From NCBI GenBank assembly GCA_036004665.1, contig DASYRG010000046.1, positions 1 through 64,000 of the forward strand: DNA of 64,000 nucleotides. Reading direction: 5' to 3'. The notes beneath the pieces were generated by a model. That model made no database searches, was not told where the DNA came from, and saw only the letters and a list, made by a program, of their open reading frames with translations. A program made the translations under genes and the position numbers. The DNA comes from JACQGZ01 sp036004665. GTDB lineage: Bacteria; Sysuimicrobiota; Sysuimicrobiia; Sysuimicrobiales; Humicultoraceae. Within the stretch, counting starts at the first letter, position 1. Every line of letters starts with the position of its first letter. Below, in pieces: positions 26,027-34,788 of the stretch.

Positions 26027-26864
26027 CCGCCGCGACGGTCGCCGGCGATCCAGGGGCGGCCATCGTCGCTTCCCAGGTGGGTCCGGCCCCGTTCGAGCGT
26101 ACCGCCTCCACGGAGATCGCGCGGATCCCTTCGCGTTCCAGCGTCCAGCGCACCGTGTCTCGCGCCAGCGGCAGCAGGTTGTTGATATCGCTCAGGTGGA
26201 TCAGCAGGACGGTCTGGGCCCGGCCGGGCCGCGCGGCCCGCAGCACGGCCTCGGCGGCGCGGTCGTTGGAGAGGTGGCCGGTCGCGCTGATGATGCGGTT
26301 CTTCAGGAACCAGGGATATGTGCCCACTCCGAGCAGGCGAGGGTCGTAGTTCGCCTCCAGCAGGATCAGGTCCGCCGTGGGCATCCTTTCCAGCAGCGGC
26401 TCGGTGAGATCTCCCAGATCATAGGCCAGAAGCACGCGGATCCCGCCGGCCGAGAGCATAAAGCCGACTGGTTCGGTAGCGTCATGGGGCAATGGAAAGG
26501 GGTCAACCTGGACCTCACCGACCTTGAATGGAGTGCCGGTGATGAAGCGCTCGGTGCGCGCCCCGCCGAGAAACTGCGCCGCCCGCCTCAGCGTGCCCTC
26601 GTTGGCCAGTACGGGAACCCCCGCCGCGCGGCTGAGCGGCCCGGATCCTCGGACGTGATCATCGTGTTCATGGGTCAGCAGCACCGCCGTAAGATCGCCC
26701 GGCGTAAGGTTCATGGACGCGAGCAACCGCGCGATGTTCTCGGCCGGCAAACCCGCGTCAATCAGCAGCCGGGTCGGCCCCGCTTCGACCAGGATGGTGT
26801 TCCCAGCGCTGCCGCTGCGCAGCACCTGCACCCGGAAGCGAGCAGGGTAGTCCACGGCCGTCAC
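26010..26864 (-). CDS. Metallo-beta-lactamase-fold hydrolase, YycJ/WalJ-like
   Basis: 284 aa from a GTG that overlaps the sppA stop (GTGA). SGSAGNTILVEAGPTRLLID near the N-terminus followed by the metal-binding motif LTHEHDDHVRG (H-x-H-x-D-H), PHDATEP and a late TGHLSND are the hallmarks of YycJ/WalJ-type MBL proteins, some of which are 5' exonucleases. The longest open frame runs much further upstream but that part only mirrors sppA. Tail is Ala-rich (TVAADAAAS). Confidence 0.85.
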   Translation of the reverse strand: MTAVDYPARFRVQVLRSGSAGNTILVEAGPTRLLIDAGLPAENIARLLASMNLTPGDLTAVLLTHEHDDHVRGSGPLSRAAGVPVLANEGTLRRAAQFLGGARTERFITGTPFKVGEVQVDPFPLPHDATEPVGFMLSAGGIRVLLAYDLGDLTEPLLERMPTADLILLEANYDPRLLGVGTYPWFLKNRIISATGHLSNDRAAEAVLRAARPGRAQTVLLIHLSDINNLLPLARDTVRWTLEREGIRAISVEAVRSNGAGPTWEATMAAPGSPATVAADAAAS

Positions 26865-28540
26865 ATTACCAGGAGGGCGCGCTCTTCCGCCAGCGCGCGC
26901 ACCTGACCGAGCCCTGCCAGCGTCTCGGCCAGCGCGCCGGCAGGAGCGAACGTGGGTGAAGGCGCGGCGCGCGGCGGCCGGACGGTGGCCACCGTGACCG
27001 GCCGGTCCTCCGGGATGCCGGCCAGTTCGCGTGCCCGCCGGACCGCCAGCGCAAAGTCTCCCAGTTCGTCCACCAACCCCCGCTCCAGGGCCTGGCGCCC
27101 GGTCCAGACGCGCCCCCGCGCGATCGCTTCGATCTCGCGCTCGGAACGATTGCGTCCTTCGGTGACCCGGCGCTTGAACCTCACGTAGATGTCCGCCATC
27201 TCCGCGCGCATCCGATGCCATTCGGTCTCGTTGAGATGGGCGAACCCCGAGGGAATGGTGGCGGTCACCCCACGTGCCAGGATCTCCCGGTGCAGTCCGT
27301 AGCGCTCGTACAGGTCGGCGAAGACAAGTTTCCCTTCCACCACGCCGATGGAGCCGGTGATGGTGGAAGGACTGGCGATGATTTGGTTGGCTCCGGCGGA
27401 GACGTAATAGCCCCCGGACCCGGCGACGTCGCCCATAAAGACGACGACGGGCCGCCCTCGCTTGATGCGCTCGACCTCTCGCCAGATCAGATCAGAGCCG
27501 AGGGCCGACCCGCCCCGCGAGTCGACCACGAAGACCACCGCCCGTGCGCGCCGGATGCGCTCGACCGCCCGGAAGGCCCGCGCGATCGTCGCCGCCCCCG
27601 CCAGGTGGCGTCCCACCAAGGGAAGAGGCGCGGGAAAGTCCCGGCTCTCTCCCGGCACGATCGCGCCCCGCAGGGTAACCACGGCGATGAGCTCACGCGC
27701 CGACTTCCACTCGTACGGCCACGGTACGCGTCGCCGAGCCTGCGCCCAGGGAGCGAGGCGCGCCGGGCGGCCGTCGACGGCCAGGCGGGAGGGGAGGTCG
27801 TCTTCGTAGAGGACGGCGTCGACCAGGCCCGCCTCTAGCGCTTCGGCGGCGGTAAGAGGCGCCCGGTCGATGGCCGCGCGGACGGAGGCGGGGGAGATCC
27901 GGCGCGCCGCGGCCACGTCGTCGACGATCTGGCCCAGCACCGAGTCGAGGAGCGCGTCCACCATCTCCCGGTGGGTCTCCGACATCGTCGCCCGGCGGAG
28001 GGGATCGGCGGCAGTCTTGTACTCGGCGATGCTATCGAACTCGGGCGCGATCCCCAGGCGGTCGAACGCCGCTCGGAAGAAGGTGACTTCCACGCGCGGG
28101 CCGGTGATGGCGACGGAGGCGCTCTCGGGCAGGAGGATCTCGTCGGCGGCGGTGGCCAGGTAGTACTGGGGCAGCCCGATGACAGTGAGGTACGCGACGA
28201 CGCGGCGGCCGGCCCGGCGCGTCGCCAGCAACGCCTCGCGCAGCCGCTGCACCGTGGCCGTCGCACCCCCGAGTTCCCCCACGCGGACGATGACGCCCCG
28301 CACGCTCGGCGCCACGGACAACCGGTCCAGGGTGGCCCGCAGCTCCTCGAGGCTCTCCGCGGGGCCCTCCAGCGACAGGATCTCCCGCGACGAGAAGAGG
28401 CGCCGGCGAAGCGCCCGCCGCCTCTCCGGGTAGGCGCCGGCCAGATCCAGCACGACGTATTCGGCGCCCGGACCCGCGATGGCGGCCAGCAGGTTGGCCA
28501 GCAGCCGAAAGAGATTTCGGATCAGATCGATGAGCAGCAT
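26861..28540 (-). CDS. sppA: Signal peptide peptidase SppA (S49), double-domain form
   Basis: 559 aa membrane-anchored serine protease of the long SppA type, two S49 domains in tandem. One N-terminal hydrophobic anchor (residues 5-25). Catalytic Lys in the first half (AEYKTAADPLRRA, about residue 175) and catalytic Ser in the second half (GDVAGSGGYYVSAGANQI, about residue 385), the arrangement known from E. coli SppA. It degrades cleaved signal peptides in the membrane. The ATG abuts the stop of the upstream zincin gene; the stop overlaps the next start. Confidence 0.92.
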   Translation of the reverse strand: MLLIDLIRNLFRLLANLLAAIAGPGAEYVVLDLAGAYPERRRALRRRLFSSREILSLEGPAESLEELRATLDRLSVAPSVRGVIVRVGELGGATATVQRLREALLATRRAGRRVVAYLTVIGLPQYYLATAADEILLPESASVAITGPRVEVTFFRAAFDRLGIAPEFDSIAEYKTAADPLRRATMSETHREMVDALLDSVLGQIVDDVAAARRISPASVRAAIDRAPLTAAEALEAGLVDAVLYEDDLPSRLAVDGRPARLAPWAQARRRVPWPYEWKSARELIAVVTLRGAIVPGESRDFPAPLPLVGRHLAGAATIARAFRAVERIRRARAVVFVVDSRGGSALGSDLIWREVERIKRGRPVVVFMGDVAGSGGYYVSAGANQIIASPSTITGSIGVVEGKLVFADLYERYGLHREILARGVTATIPSGFAHLNETEWHRMRAEMADIYVRFKRRVTEGRNRSEREIEAIARGRVWTGRQALERGLVDELGDFALAVRRARELAGIPEDRPVTVATVRPPRAAPSPTFAPAGALAETLAGLGQVRALAEERALLVM

Positions 28541-28921
28541 TCAGTCATACCCCAGGTCGGACAGCGCATCCTCACCCATACCGAAGTGATGCGCCACCTC
28601 GTGGATCACCGTGCGGCGGACCTCTTCCCGGATCTCCTCTGCCGAATCGCACGCTTCGGTGAGCGGGCCGCGGAAGATACTGATGCGGTCGGGAAGGAGC
28701 GGGTCGGCTAGGATCCCCCGTTCGATCAGCGGTGTGCCCTCGTAAAGCCCGAAGAGATGATCATCCGGCTCGACCCCGGCCTCCTCCAGCTGCTCCCGGG
28801 TCGGCCACTCCTCAATCACGATTCCGACGTTGTCCATGCGCGCGCGCAGAAGTTCCGGGATGCTGGCCAGGGCTTCCTCGACCAGCCGGGCGAACACCTT
28901 GCGGCTGACCGTGATCGGCAC
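28541..28921 (-). CDS. Minimal zincin-type metallopeptidase family protein
   Basis: 126 aa protein of the short zincin-like family (PF06262 type). The HEVAHHFGMGED motif (about residues 107-118) carries the H-E-x-x-H zinc site and the third ligand region. PDDHLFGLYEGTPL and DRISIFRGPL are family-typical. GTG at 28921 or TTG at 28924; neither has a good ribosome site. First of the zincin-sppA-MBL-glycerate kinase operon. Confidence 0.85.
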   Translation of the reverse strand: MPITVSRKVFARLVEEALASIPELLRARMDNVGIVIEEWPTREQLEEAGVEPDDHLFGLYEGTPLIERGILADPLLPDRISIFRGPLTEACDSAEEIREEVRRTVIHEVAHHFGMGEDALSDLGYD

Positions 28922-28942
28922 CAAGGGCGCCGCCCCCCGAGC

Positions 28943-29242
28943 CTAGTCCTCAGGCCACCTGCGGAGGAGGTAGTCCCGGCCTCCCGTCTCGACGAGATCG
29001 ACGATCTCGGTCATCAGTTCCCGGTACTCTTCGCTCTGGCGCAGCTGCTCGAAGGCCGCTTCATAGGCTGCCAGGCTGGGCCACTCTGTCTCCCAGGTGA
29101 CCACGAAGAGATCGCCGGAGAGGTCGGTGAAGATGCGCGCGCGGCGCTCGGCCTCCAGCGTCACCGAGATTCCCTTGAGCAATTCCACCACGGTCGAGGC
29201 CGCGCCCCACTTCGTCCGGAACCAGGTGCGCACCAGAACCAT
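28943..29242 (-). CDS. Small dimeric alpha-beta barrel (antibiotic monooxygenase-like) protein
   Basis: 99 aa. The strand-helix-strand pattern (MVLVRTWFRTKWGAASTVVE at the start, then ARIFTDLSGDLFVVTWETEW and an EYRELMTEIVDLVETGGRDY tail) fits the ABM/NIPSNAP-type ferredoxin-like barrel, small enzymes or stress proteins acting as dimers. No catalytic residues can be assigned. It stands 21 bp upstream of the zincin gene on the same strand. Confidence 0.6.
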   Translation of the reverse strand: MVLVRTWFRTKWGAASTVVELLKGISVTLEAERRARIFTDLSGDLFVVTWETEWPSLAAYEAAFEQLRQSEEYRELMTEIVDLVETGGRDYLLRRWPED

Positions 29243-29311
29243 GGAGAGCCACTTCGTCGGCCCGTGTGACAGTCCCTCCGGTTTGGACCCGCGCGCTCGG
29301 GTCGCTGCCGG

Positions 29312-30592
29312 TCACGCCGCGAGATCCGGGAGTCTGATCAAGAACTCCCACCAGCCGATCGTATAGTCGGAGAGAATCCCCGGCACCGCACCCAGCCCTT
29401 CGTGCACGAGATGGAGACGCGTGGATCGGCCTTGCCCCGTTGGCTCAAGGCGCCAAGTCACGGTGCCGATGGCACCCGCTTCTCGCCAGGAGATCACCAG
29501 CCGGATGGGCGGCTCCACCGCGAGGACGCGTAGCGGCCCAGAATTCAGGGGGCCTTCCTCGTCCCACCCGTAGGAATATCGCCCGCCGGGCTGCAGCTCG
29601 ACGTAGGCATCGGTGGAAATCCACCGGTTCATCTGGGAGGGGACGGTGAGCATCTCCCAGACCCGCGCCGGCGGGGCGTCGATGGTAATGGTCTGATCCA
29701 CCACCGGCGGAGGCGTCACCGAAAAGTCGTAGCGGGGCAACGGCCGGCCCCGCAGGTGCGCGTCGAGCTGCCGCAGCAGGATCTGCCAGACGGCCGTGAG
29801 ATGTTCTGCACTGGCCCACTCCATCGGGAGCGCGCTCACGCCGCTGTGGTGCACCGCCACCTCCGTCTCGCGGGTACTGACCTCTCGCACCTCGACCGCC
29901 ACCGTGGTCTCAGCGCGCGCCAGCGGCCAGATGTAGGTCAGGGTCCGGTTCGGCTCCAGGGCGATGATCCGACCGCGCACCATCTCGGGACCGCCGTACG
30001 CGTGGGGCCCGCCGAAGGCGTAAACACCGCTGGGCCGTGGATCGACTTCCGCATGATCGCAGAACCAGGCGGCCAGCGCGGCGGGATCGATGAGCGCGCG
30101 GAAGACCGCCGCCGTGGCGGCGCGAATCCGCTGCGCCACTTTTGACTCCAGGGGTGGGGCGATCGTGGGCAGGCGTCTGACCATCCGTTCCCATCCGCCT
30201 TCGTACGTTCGGACCTCCGCATCTCGATCCTCTGGGGGCAGCCGTTCGAACCCGCTGTGCGTTACGGTGACCCGCGCGCCGCCGGGCCGCTCGATCACCG
30301 TGATGGAGATCAACGTCTCCGCCGGCCAACCTGAGCCATCCTCGTTCTCTTTTCGGGCGGTCATCTCGATCCGGTGGGGCGGTTCGTAGGTCACCACCCT
30401 CCCGACGAGGCGGAACGTCGTGGCACGGCCGGTCGCCACATGCTCCTCAAACCGACCACCGACCCGCTCTTCAAAGGTCACCCGGTCAGGCAGCCGCCAC
30501 TTCTGCGACCCGACCTGCGTCCCCACGAACCCCCAAACCCGTTCGATCGGCGCGTCGATGTCGATCTGTTTGTGAATGGTGAAGGCATCCAT
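29312..30592 (-). CDS. Triple SRPBCC/AHSA1-domain protein
   Basis: 426 aa made of three consecutive SRPBCC (Bet v1/AHSA1-like) domains: about residues 1-145 (IHKQIDIDAPIERVWGFVGT), 150-285 (AATAAVFRALIDPAALAAWF) and 290-426 (DQTITIDAPPARVWEMLTVP). Each has the typical start strand with xIDAPxxRVW or a variant and a W-x-x-F/W helix near its end. AHSA1 proteins are usually one domain of about 150 aa. The ArsR gene 10 bp upstream is the classic partner of AHSA1 genes. Hydrophobic-ligand binding is the family trend; the ligand is unknown. Confidence 0.8.
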   Translation of the reverse strand: MDAFTIHKQIDIDAPIERVWGFVGTQVGSQKWRLPDRVTFEERVGGRFEEHVATGRATTFRLVGRVVTYEPPHRIEMTARKENEDGSGWPAETLISITVIERPGGARVTVTHSGFERLPPEDRDAEVRTYEGGWERMVRRLPTIAPPLESKVAQRIRAATAAVFRALIDPAALAAWFCDHAEVDPRPSGVYAFGGPHAYGGPEMVRGRIIALEPNRTLTYIWPLARAETTVAVEVREVSTRETEVAVHHSGVSALPMEWASAEHLTAVWQILLRQLDAHLRGRPLPRYDFSVTPPPVVDQTITIDAPPARVWEMLTVPSQMNRWISTDAYVELQPGGRYSYGWDEEGPLNSGPLRVLAVEPPIRLVISWREAGAIGTVTWRLEPTGQGRSTRLHLVHEGLGAVPGILSDYTIGWWEFLIRLPDLAA

Positions 30593-30602
30593 CGTTCCCC
30601 TC

Positions 30603-30938
30603 CTATTTCGAGCGCCGCCGGCGCTCGTCTTCCTCCACGACGCGTTTCAGCACGGCCAGCCGTTCGGACCAGAAGAATTCATAGTGGCGGAACCATTCCT
30701 GATACATCTGGTGCAGCGGCGTGGGGTTGAGACGGTACCATCGTTCCCGACCCTCCCGCGCCTCTTCCACGAAGCCGGACCGACGCAGCACGCGCAGGTG
30801 CCTGCTTACCGCGGGGCGGCTGAGGGGAAACCGGGCGGCGATGTCGCCCGCGCGCTGCGGCCCGTCATCCCGCAGCACGTCCAGGATTTTCCGGCGGGTC
30901 GCATCCGCCACCGCCCGATAAGGAGACGTCTTCCGCAT
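30603..30938 (-). CDS. ArsR-family transcriptional regulator
   Basis: 111 aa winged-helix repressor of the type found beside AHSA1 genes. SPYRAVADATRRKILDVLRD then the recognition helix FPLSRPAVSRHLRVLRRSGF and EGRERWYRLNPTPL. No ArsR metal-binding cysteines are present, so it probably does not sense metal. A perfect palindrome overlaps its start codon, and there is no ribosome site, which suggests autoregulation of a leaderless transcript carrying this gene and the triple-SRPBCC gene. Confidence 0.88.
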   Translation of the reverse strand: MRKTSPYRAVADATRRKILDVLRDDGPQRAGDIAARFPLSRPAVSRHLRVLRRSGFVEEAREGRERWYRLNPTPLHQMYQEWFRHYEFFWSERLAVLKRVVEEDERRRRSK

Positions 30939-30961
30939 TATGTAACATAATCGTTACATAA
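30938..30961. promoter_or_regulatory. Palindromic ArsR-type operator at the start codon
   Basis: TTATGTAAC (30938-30946) and GTTACATAA (30953-30961) are perfect inverted repeats around a 6-bp spacer. The first T of the palindrome is the base opposite the A of the regulator's ATG (minus strand). On that strand TATGTT can serve as a -10 element placing the transcript start at or next to the ATG, so a bound repressor would cover both promoter and start codon. Confidence 0.75.
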
Positions 30962-31064
30962 ATCTGTGGGCGCGGTCAAGCCCGCAGGTCCGCATCCGCA
31001 GCGCGACGAAACAGAAGCCGGGCTTCGGGCGAATCCCGTCGACAATCCTGGGAGGTGAGACGCG

Positions 31065-31442
31065 GTGCAGATGATGACCAGGCCCGTGGGATTGCGGCCG
31101 GCGCTGCTGGTCGCGGGTTTCTACGCGGTTGTCACCGGATTCATCCTGCTCTTCCCCGCATTCGCCAGCAGGGTCTTCGGCCGTGCTGTACCCGACCCCG
31201 CCGTGCTGGGTGGGTGGGGAACGAGCATCGTCGCCAACGGCATCCTCGCCCTGGGAGCCGCCTCAGATACCCGACGCTATGGCGGCCTGGCGCCCCTGTT
31301 TGCCGCGGGCCTGCTGGTCGGGACGTTCGGCCTGCTCTACTACTTTCTCACGGGAGCCTACACGGCGCGGACTGTTCTCCTCCCGCTCGTCGTCAATGCG
31401 CTGCTCGTCGCCTGGATCTGGTCCGCACGTCCGAAGGAATAA
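31065..31442 (+). CDS. Small four-helix membrane protein, unknown function
   Basis: 125 aa with four hydrophobic segments (about 12-30, 48-65, 75-95, 102-120), e.g. LLVAGFYAVVTGFILLFPAF and FAAGLLVGTFGLLYYFLTGA. GTG start preceded by GGGAGGTGAG; an ATG two codons later is possible. Divergent from the ArsR gene, which may share its control region. Followed by a strong hairpin. Family not recognised. Confidence 0.65.
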   Translation: MQMMTRPVGLRPALLVAGFYAVVTGFILLFPAFASRVFGRAVPDPAVLGGWGTSIVANGILALGAASDTRRYGGLAPLFAAGLLVGTFGLLYYFLTGAYTARTVLLPLVVNALLVAWIWSARPKE

Positions 31443-31444
31443 AA

Positions 31445-31510
31445 GGCGAGGACGAGTCTATCCCGCTCCAGAACGACAAGATACTTCCGCGGGATAGACT
31501 CGTCCTCGCC
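31445..31510 (-). terminator. Long-stem terminator between convergent genes
   Basis: Perfect 22-bp inverted repeat (31445-31466 and 31489-31510) with a 22-base loop in the 70-bp gap between the small membrane protein and adenine deaminase. On the minus strand the stem is followed by TTTT, which makes it an intrinsic terminator for the adenine deaminase transcript; on the plus strand there is no T-run, but the stem could still act. Confidence 0.85.
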
Positions 31511-31512
31511 CT

Positions 31513-33240
31513 CTAATCTACGAACAGCGGGACCAGACGGCCTTGGCGGACGTCGACTAACCCGCGATCAGTGAGTTTCAGTTCGGGGACCACTGAGAGG
31601 GAGAGGAACGAGAGCGTCATGAACGGATCGTCGAGCGGCGAGCCCATGCGGCGGGCCGCCGCCAGCAGCCTGCGCATGTTCTCCGCGACGACCCCGACCG
31701 GCTGATCGGACATCAACCCCGCGATCGGGAGCGGCAAGGTCACGACTTCACGTCCCGCCGCGGCGACCAGCCCGCCCTGCATCTCCAGGATCAGGTCGAC
31801 GGCGGCGCGCATGTCCTCGTCGTTGGTGCCCACCACGATGATGTTGTGCGCGTCGTGCGCCACGCTGGAGGCCAGGGCGCCGAGGGTCAGCCCGAAGCCC
31901 CGCACGAATCCGAGCCCGATCCGCCCGGAGCCCGCGTGCCGCTCGATCACCGCGAGTTTGAGCAGATCCCGCGCGGGCTCGGCCATCGCCTCACCGGCCT
32001 GGACGAGGACCTCCGCCTCGCTGGCCCTGGTAACGATCTGGTTGGGGATGACCTCGATGAGACGCGCCCGTGCCCTGGCGGCCGACGAGGCCGCAGGGAT
32101 GCGAAAGAGCAGAGTGCTGCGGGGCACGTTCACCGAGCCGCGCACCGTGGGCAGCTCCTGCCGCTCGTAGGGCAGCAGCTCCCCATCCTGGGCCACCAGC
32201 CGTCCGTGCCGGTAGACCTGCCGGGGGCGGGGAGCGGCAAGATCGTCGAAGACGATCAGGTCGGCCAGCCGTCCGGGGCTCACCCCTCCGCGATCGCGCA
32301 GGCCGAAGTATTCGGCCGCGTTGAGGCTGCCGATCTGCAGCGCCAGCAGGGGATCGAGCCCGAGGGTAATCGCCTGGCGCACCATCGAATCGATGTGCCC
32401 CTCCTCCAGGAGATGGACCGGAGTGCGGTCGTCGGTGACGAAGAGGAAGCGCCGCGCGTTTTGCGGCGTCACCAGAGGCAACAGGTCGCGCAGGTTGCGC
32501 GCGCCCGTCGCTTCGCGGATCATCACGACCATACCGCGTTGCAGCTTCTCCCGCGCCTCCCCGGGCGTGGTGCTCTCGTGGTCCGATCCGATCCCCGCCG
32601 CGACGTAGGCGTTGAGATCGAGTCCGGAAATGCCCGGCGCATGGCCGTCGATGGGACGCCCGTTCGCCGCCTGAAGCTTTGCCAGGACCTCCGCGTCGCC
32701 GCCGAGCAGCCCGGGGTAGTCCATCAGTTCGGCCAGCCCAAGCACCCACGAATCTTGAAGAAGCGTCTCCAGATCGTACGCGGAGAGTTCGGCGCCCGAC
32801 GATTCCATCGGGCCGGCCGGCACGCACGAGGAGGCCATCACGAACACGGAGAGCGGATTGTACTTGGCCGCCTGCAGCATGTAGCGGATGCCAGACATGC
32901 CGAGGACGTTGGCGATCTCGTGCGGGTCGGCGATGACGGTCGTGGTCCCGTGCGGGACAACGGCGTGGGCGAACTCGGGTACGCTGACCATGGCGCTCTC
33001 GATGTGCACGTGCCCGTCGATCAGCCCCGGAGCCAGGTAGGCGCCCGCAAGATCGTGCGTCTCGCTCGCGCGGTAACTGCCCGGCGTCCCCCATCCGGCG
33101 ATGCGGTCGCCGGCGATAGCGACGTCAGCCTCGACGACCTCGAGGCCGAAGAGGTCAACGACCCGGGCGTTGCGCAACAGGATGTCGGCGGGCCGGAGGC
33201 CCCGGGCCGTCTCGATGAGCGCGGGGAGGTCCATTGGCAT
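31513..33240 (-). CDS. ade: Adenine deaminase
   Basis: Amidohydrolase that converts adenine to hypoxanthine and ammonia; 575 aa, normal length. N-terminal ADILLRNARVVDLFG and the metal-binding APGLIDGHVHIESAM, then DPHEIANVLG, IDGHAPGISG and GIGSDHESTT, all typical of bacterial adenine deaminase; C-terminal domain with DAHNIIVVGTNDEDM. ATG at 33240 follows AGGGAACGTG. Divergent (115 bp) from a phosphoribosyltransferase gene and near a nucleoside-type importer and xanthine dehydrogenase genes, consistent with purine breakdown or salvage. Confidence 0.94.
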   Translation of the reverse strand: MPMDLPALIETARGLRPADILLRNARVVDLFGLEVVEADVAIAGDRIAGWGTPGSYRASETHDLAGAYLAPGLIDGHVHIESAMVSVPEFAHAVVPHGTTTVIADPHEIANVLGMSGIRYMLQAAKYNPLSVFVMASSCVPAGPMESSGAELSAYDLETLLQDSWVLGLAELMDYPGLLGGDAEVLAKLQAANGRPIDGHAPGISGLDLNAYVAAGIGSDHESTTPGEAREKLQRGMVVMIREATGARNLRDLLPLVTPQNARRFLFVTDDRTPVHLLEEGHIDSMVRQAITLGLDPLLALQIGSLNAAEYFGLRDRGGVSPGRLADLIVFDDLAAPRPRQVYRHGRLVAQDGELLPYERQELPTVRGSVNVPRSTLLFRIPAASSAARARARLIEVIPNQIVTRASEAEVLVQAGEAMAEPARDLLKLAVIERHAGSGRIGLGFVRGFGLTLGALASSVAHDAHNIIVVGTNDEDMRAAVDLILEMQGGLVAAAGREVVTLPLPIAGLMSDQPVGVVAENMRRLLAAARRMGSPLDDPFMTLSFLSLSVVPELKLTDRGLVDVRQGRLVPLFVD

Positions 33241-33355
33241 CACGTTCCCTGGGTTGCGGGGGCCTTCCTGCGGTACCAGCAGGCGCAACGGCAGGCATCC
33301 GTCTCAGAGAACAAGAACCCCTCAGGCGCAACGCACCCTGCGCCAGAGGTGAGCC

Positions 33356-33934
33356 ATGCCCCACATCCTGCCGTTCCGCGGACAGCCGAGCTATGACCTG
33401 GAGATCGCCGGGACGGTGCGCACGCTGCCGCTCATCCAGGTGGCGCCCGATACCTGGATCGCCTACTACTACAGCCTGGGGGACACGGAGGTCATCGATC
33501 GCGCGGCGCGCATCCTCGCGCCCAAGATGGAATCCTGCGACCTGTTCGTCACCACCGAGACAAAGGGCATCCCCCTGGCCCACGCCATCGCCACCAATTT
33601 GGGACTGAAGCCCTACGTCGTCTGTCGCAAGGAAATCCGGCCGTTCATGCTCTCGCCGCTCGTCGTGCGCTACAAGCCCATCACCGCCAAGACCGAGCAG
33701 GAGCTCTTCATGGACGGCCGGGACGCCAACAAGGTGCGCGGCAAGAAGGTCGGCATCGTCGACGACATCGTCAGCACCGGCGAGACGCTGCAGGCCATGG
33801 GTGACCTGGTGAAGCAGGCTGGCGGTGAGGTCGTGGCCAAGGCGGCGCTGCTGCTTGAGGGCGAAGAGTGGAAGGACGTCGTGAACGTGGGGATTCTTCC
33901 GGTGTTCAAACTGCCTGACCGGAGCGATCAGTGA
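33356..33934 (+). CDS. Purine-type phosphoribosyltransferase
   Basis: 192 aa PRTase-fold protein. PRPP-binding loop VGIVDDIVSTGETLQAM at about residues 132-148; TTETKGIPLAHAIATNLGL and YVVCRKEIRPFM match the adenine/xanthine phosphoribosyltransferase group. It would salvage a purine base to the nucleotide using PRPP. Good ribosome site (AGAGGTGAG). Located head-to-head with adenine deaminase, so adenine or xanthine is the likely substrate; a regulatory PurR-like role is less likely as there is no DNA-binding domain. Confidence 0.85.
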   Translation: MPHILPFRGQPSYDLEIAGTVRTLPLIQVAPDTWIAYYYSLGDTEVIDRAARILAPKMESCDLFVTTETKGIPLAHAIATNLGLKPYVVCRKEIRPFMLSPLVVRYKPITAKTEQELFMDGRDANKVRGKKVGIVDDIVSTGETLQAMGDLVKQAGGEVVAKAALLLEGEEWKDVVNVGILPVFKLPDRSDQ

Positions 33935-33960
33935 TCATGGTCAGGCGTTTCTCTGGGTGA

Positions 33961-34752
33961 GTGCCGCTCTCGACTCTATGGCTCAAACTCCTCCTCGTGC
34001 CTCTGTTGATCTCGGGGGCCAGCCTGGCCGGCCGCCGCTGGGGTCCGCAGGTGGGAGGCTGGATCGTCGGGCTGCCCCTGACGTCCGGGCCGGTGGTGCT
34101 CTTTCTGGCGTTGGAGCAGGGTCCGGCGTTCGCGGCGGGCTCAGCCGCGGGGGCGATGCTGGGCCTCGTCTCCGTGACGGGTTTCTGCGTGACGTACGCG
34201 CTCCTGGCCTGGCGGGCGCCCTGGTTTCTCTGCATGCTCGCCGGGTGGGGGGTCTTCCTCCTCAGCACGGCCCTCCTGACTGAAATCGTAGTCTCTCTCG
34301 CGGCGTCCTTTGCCGGCGTCGTGACTGTCATGGCCCTCGCGCTGCGGCTGCTCCCGCATGCTTCCTCCCAAAGACCGGCGGCTCACCCACCTGCCTGGGA
34401 CATCCCGCTGCGCATCGCCGCCGCCACCGCGCTGGTCCTGGGACTGACAGCCGTCGCGGGGCGCCTGGGTCCGCGCCTCAGCGGATTACTGACGCCGTTT
34501 CCGGTCTATGTCACCGTGCTGACTGTCTTCACCCACCACCTCGGCGGTGGAGCGGCCGCAACGCAGTTGCTCCGGGGGGTCATCATCGGGTCGTTCAGCT
34601 TTGCTCTCTTCTTCGCGGTGGTCGCTCGTTTCCTCGAAGGGCAAGGACTCCTCATCACGTTCGGCGGCGCCGTCGCCGCGACGCTGCTGAGCCATGCGGT
34701 CCTGCTCTGGACCCTCGGCGCCAGCACAAATCGAGCGGCGGGCGCCGGATGA
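33961..34752 (+). CDS. Multi-pass membrane protein with internal duplication
   Basis: 263 aa, about eight hydrophobic segments. The two halves look alike: GRRWGPQVGGWIVGLPLTSG (residues about 24-43) and GRLGPRLSGLLTPFPVYVTV (about 165-184) begin parallel helix sets, which suggests gene duplication and an inverted or parallel repeat transporter. GTG start 27 bases after the phosphoribosyltransferase stop, so possibly co-transcribed. Family not recognised; substrate unknown. Confidence 0.65.
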   Translation: MPLSTLWLKLLLVPLLISGASLAGRRWGPQVGGWIVGLPLTSGPVVLFLALEQGPAFAAGSAAGAMLGLVSVTGFCVTYALLAWRAPWFLCMLAGWGVFLLSTALLTEIVVSLAASFAGVVTVMALALRLLPHASSQRPAAHPPAWDIPLRIAAATALVLGLTAVAGRLGPRLSGLLTPFPVYVTVLTVFTHHLGGGAAATQLLRGVIIGSFSFALFFAVVARFLEGQGLLITFGGAVAATLLSHAVLLWTLGASTNRAAGAG

Positions 34753-34788
34753 CGCCCGCCGCGGTTTCCTCAAGACAGGGCGGTCTGC

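Noticed and set aside
33241..33355. Purine riboswitch between adenine deaminase and the PRTase
   Set aside because: No three-way-junction pattern or conserved loop bases of the purine riboswitch could be found in the 115 bp.
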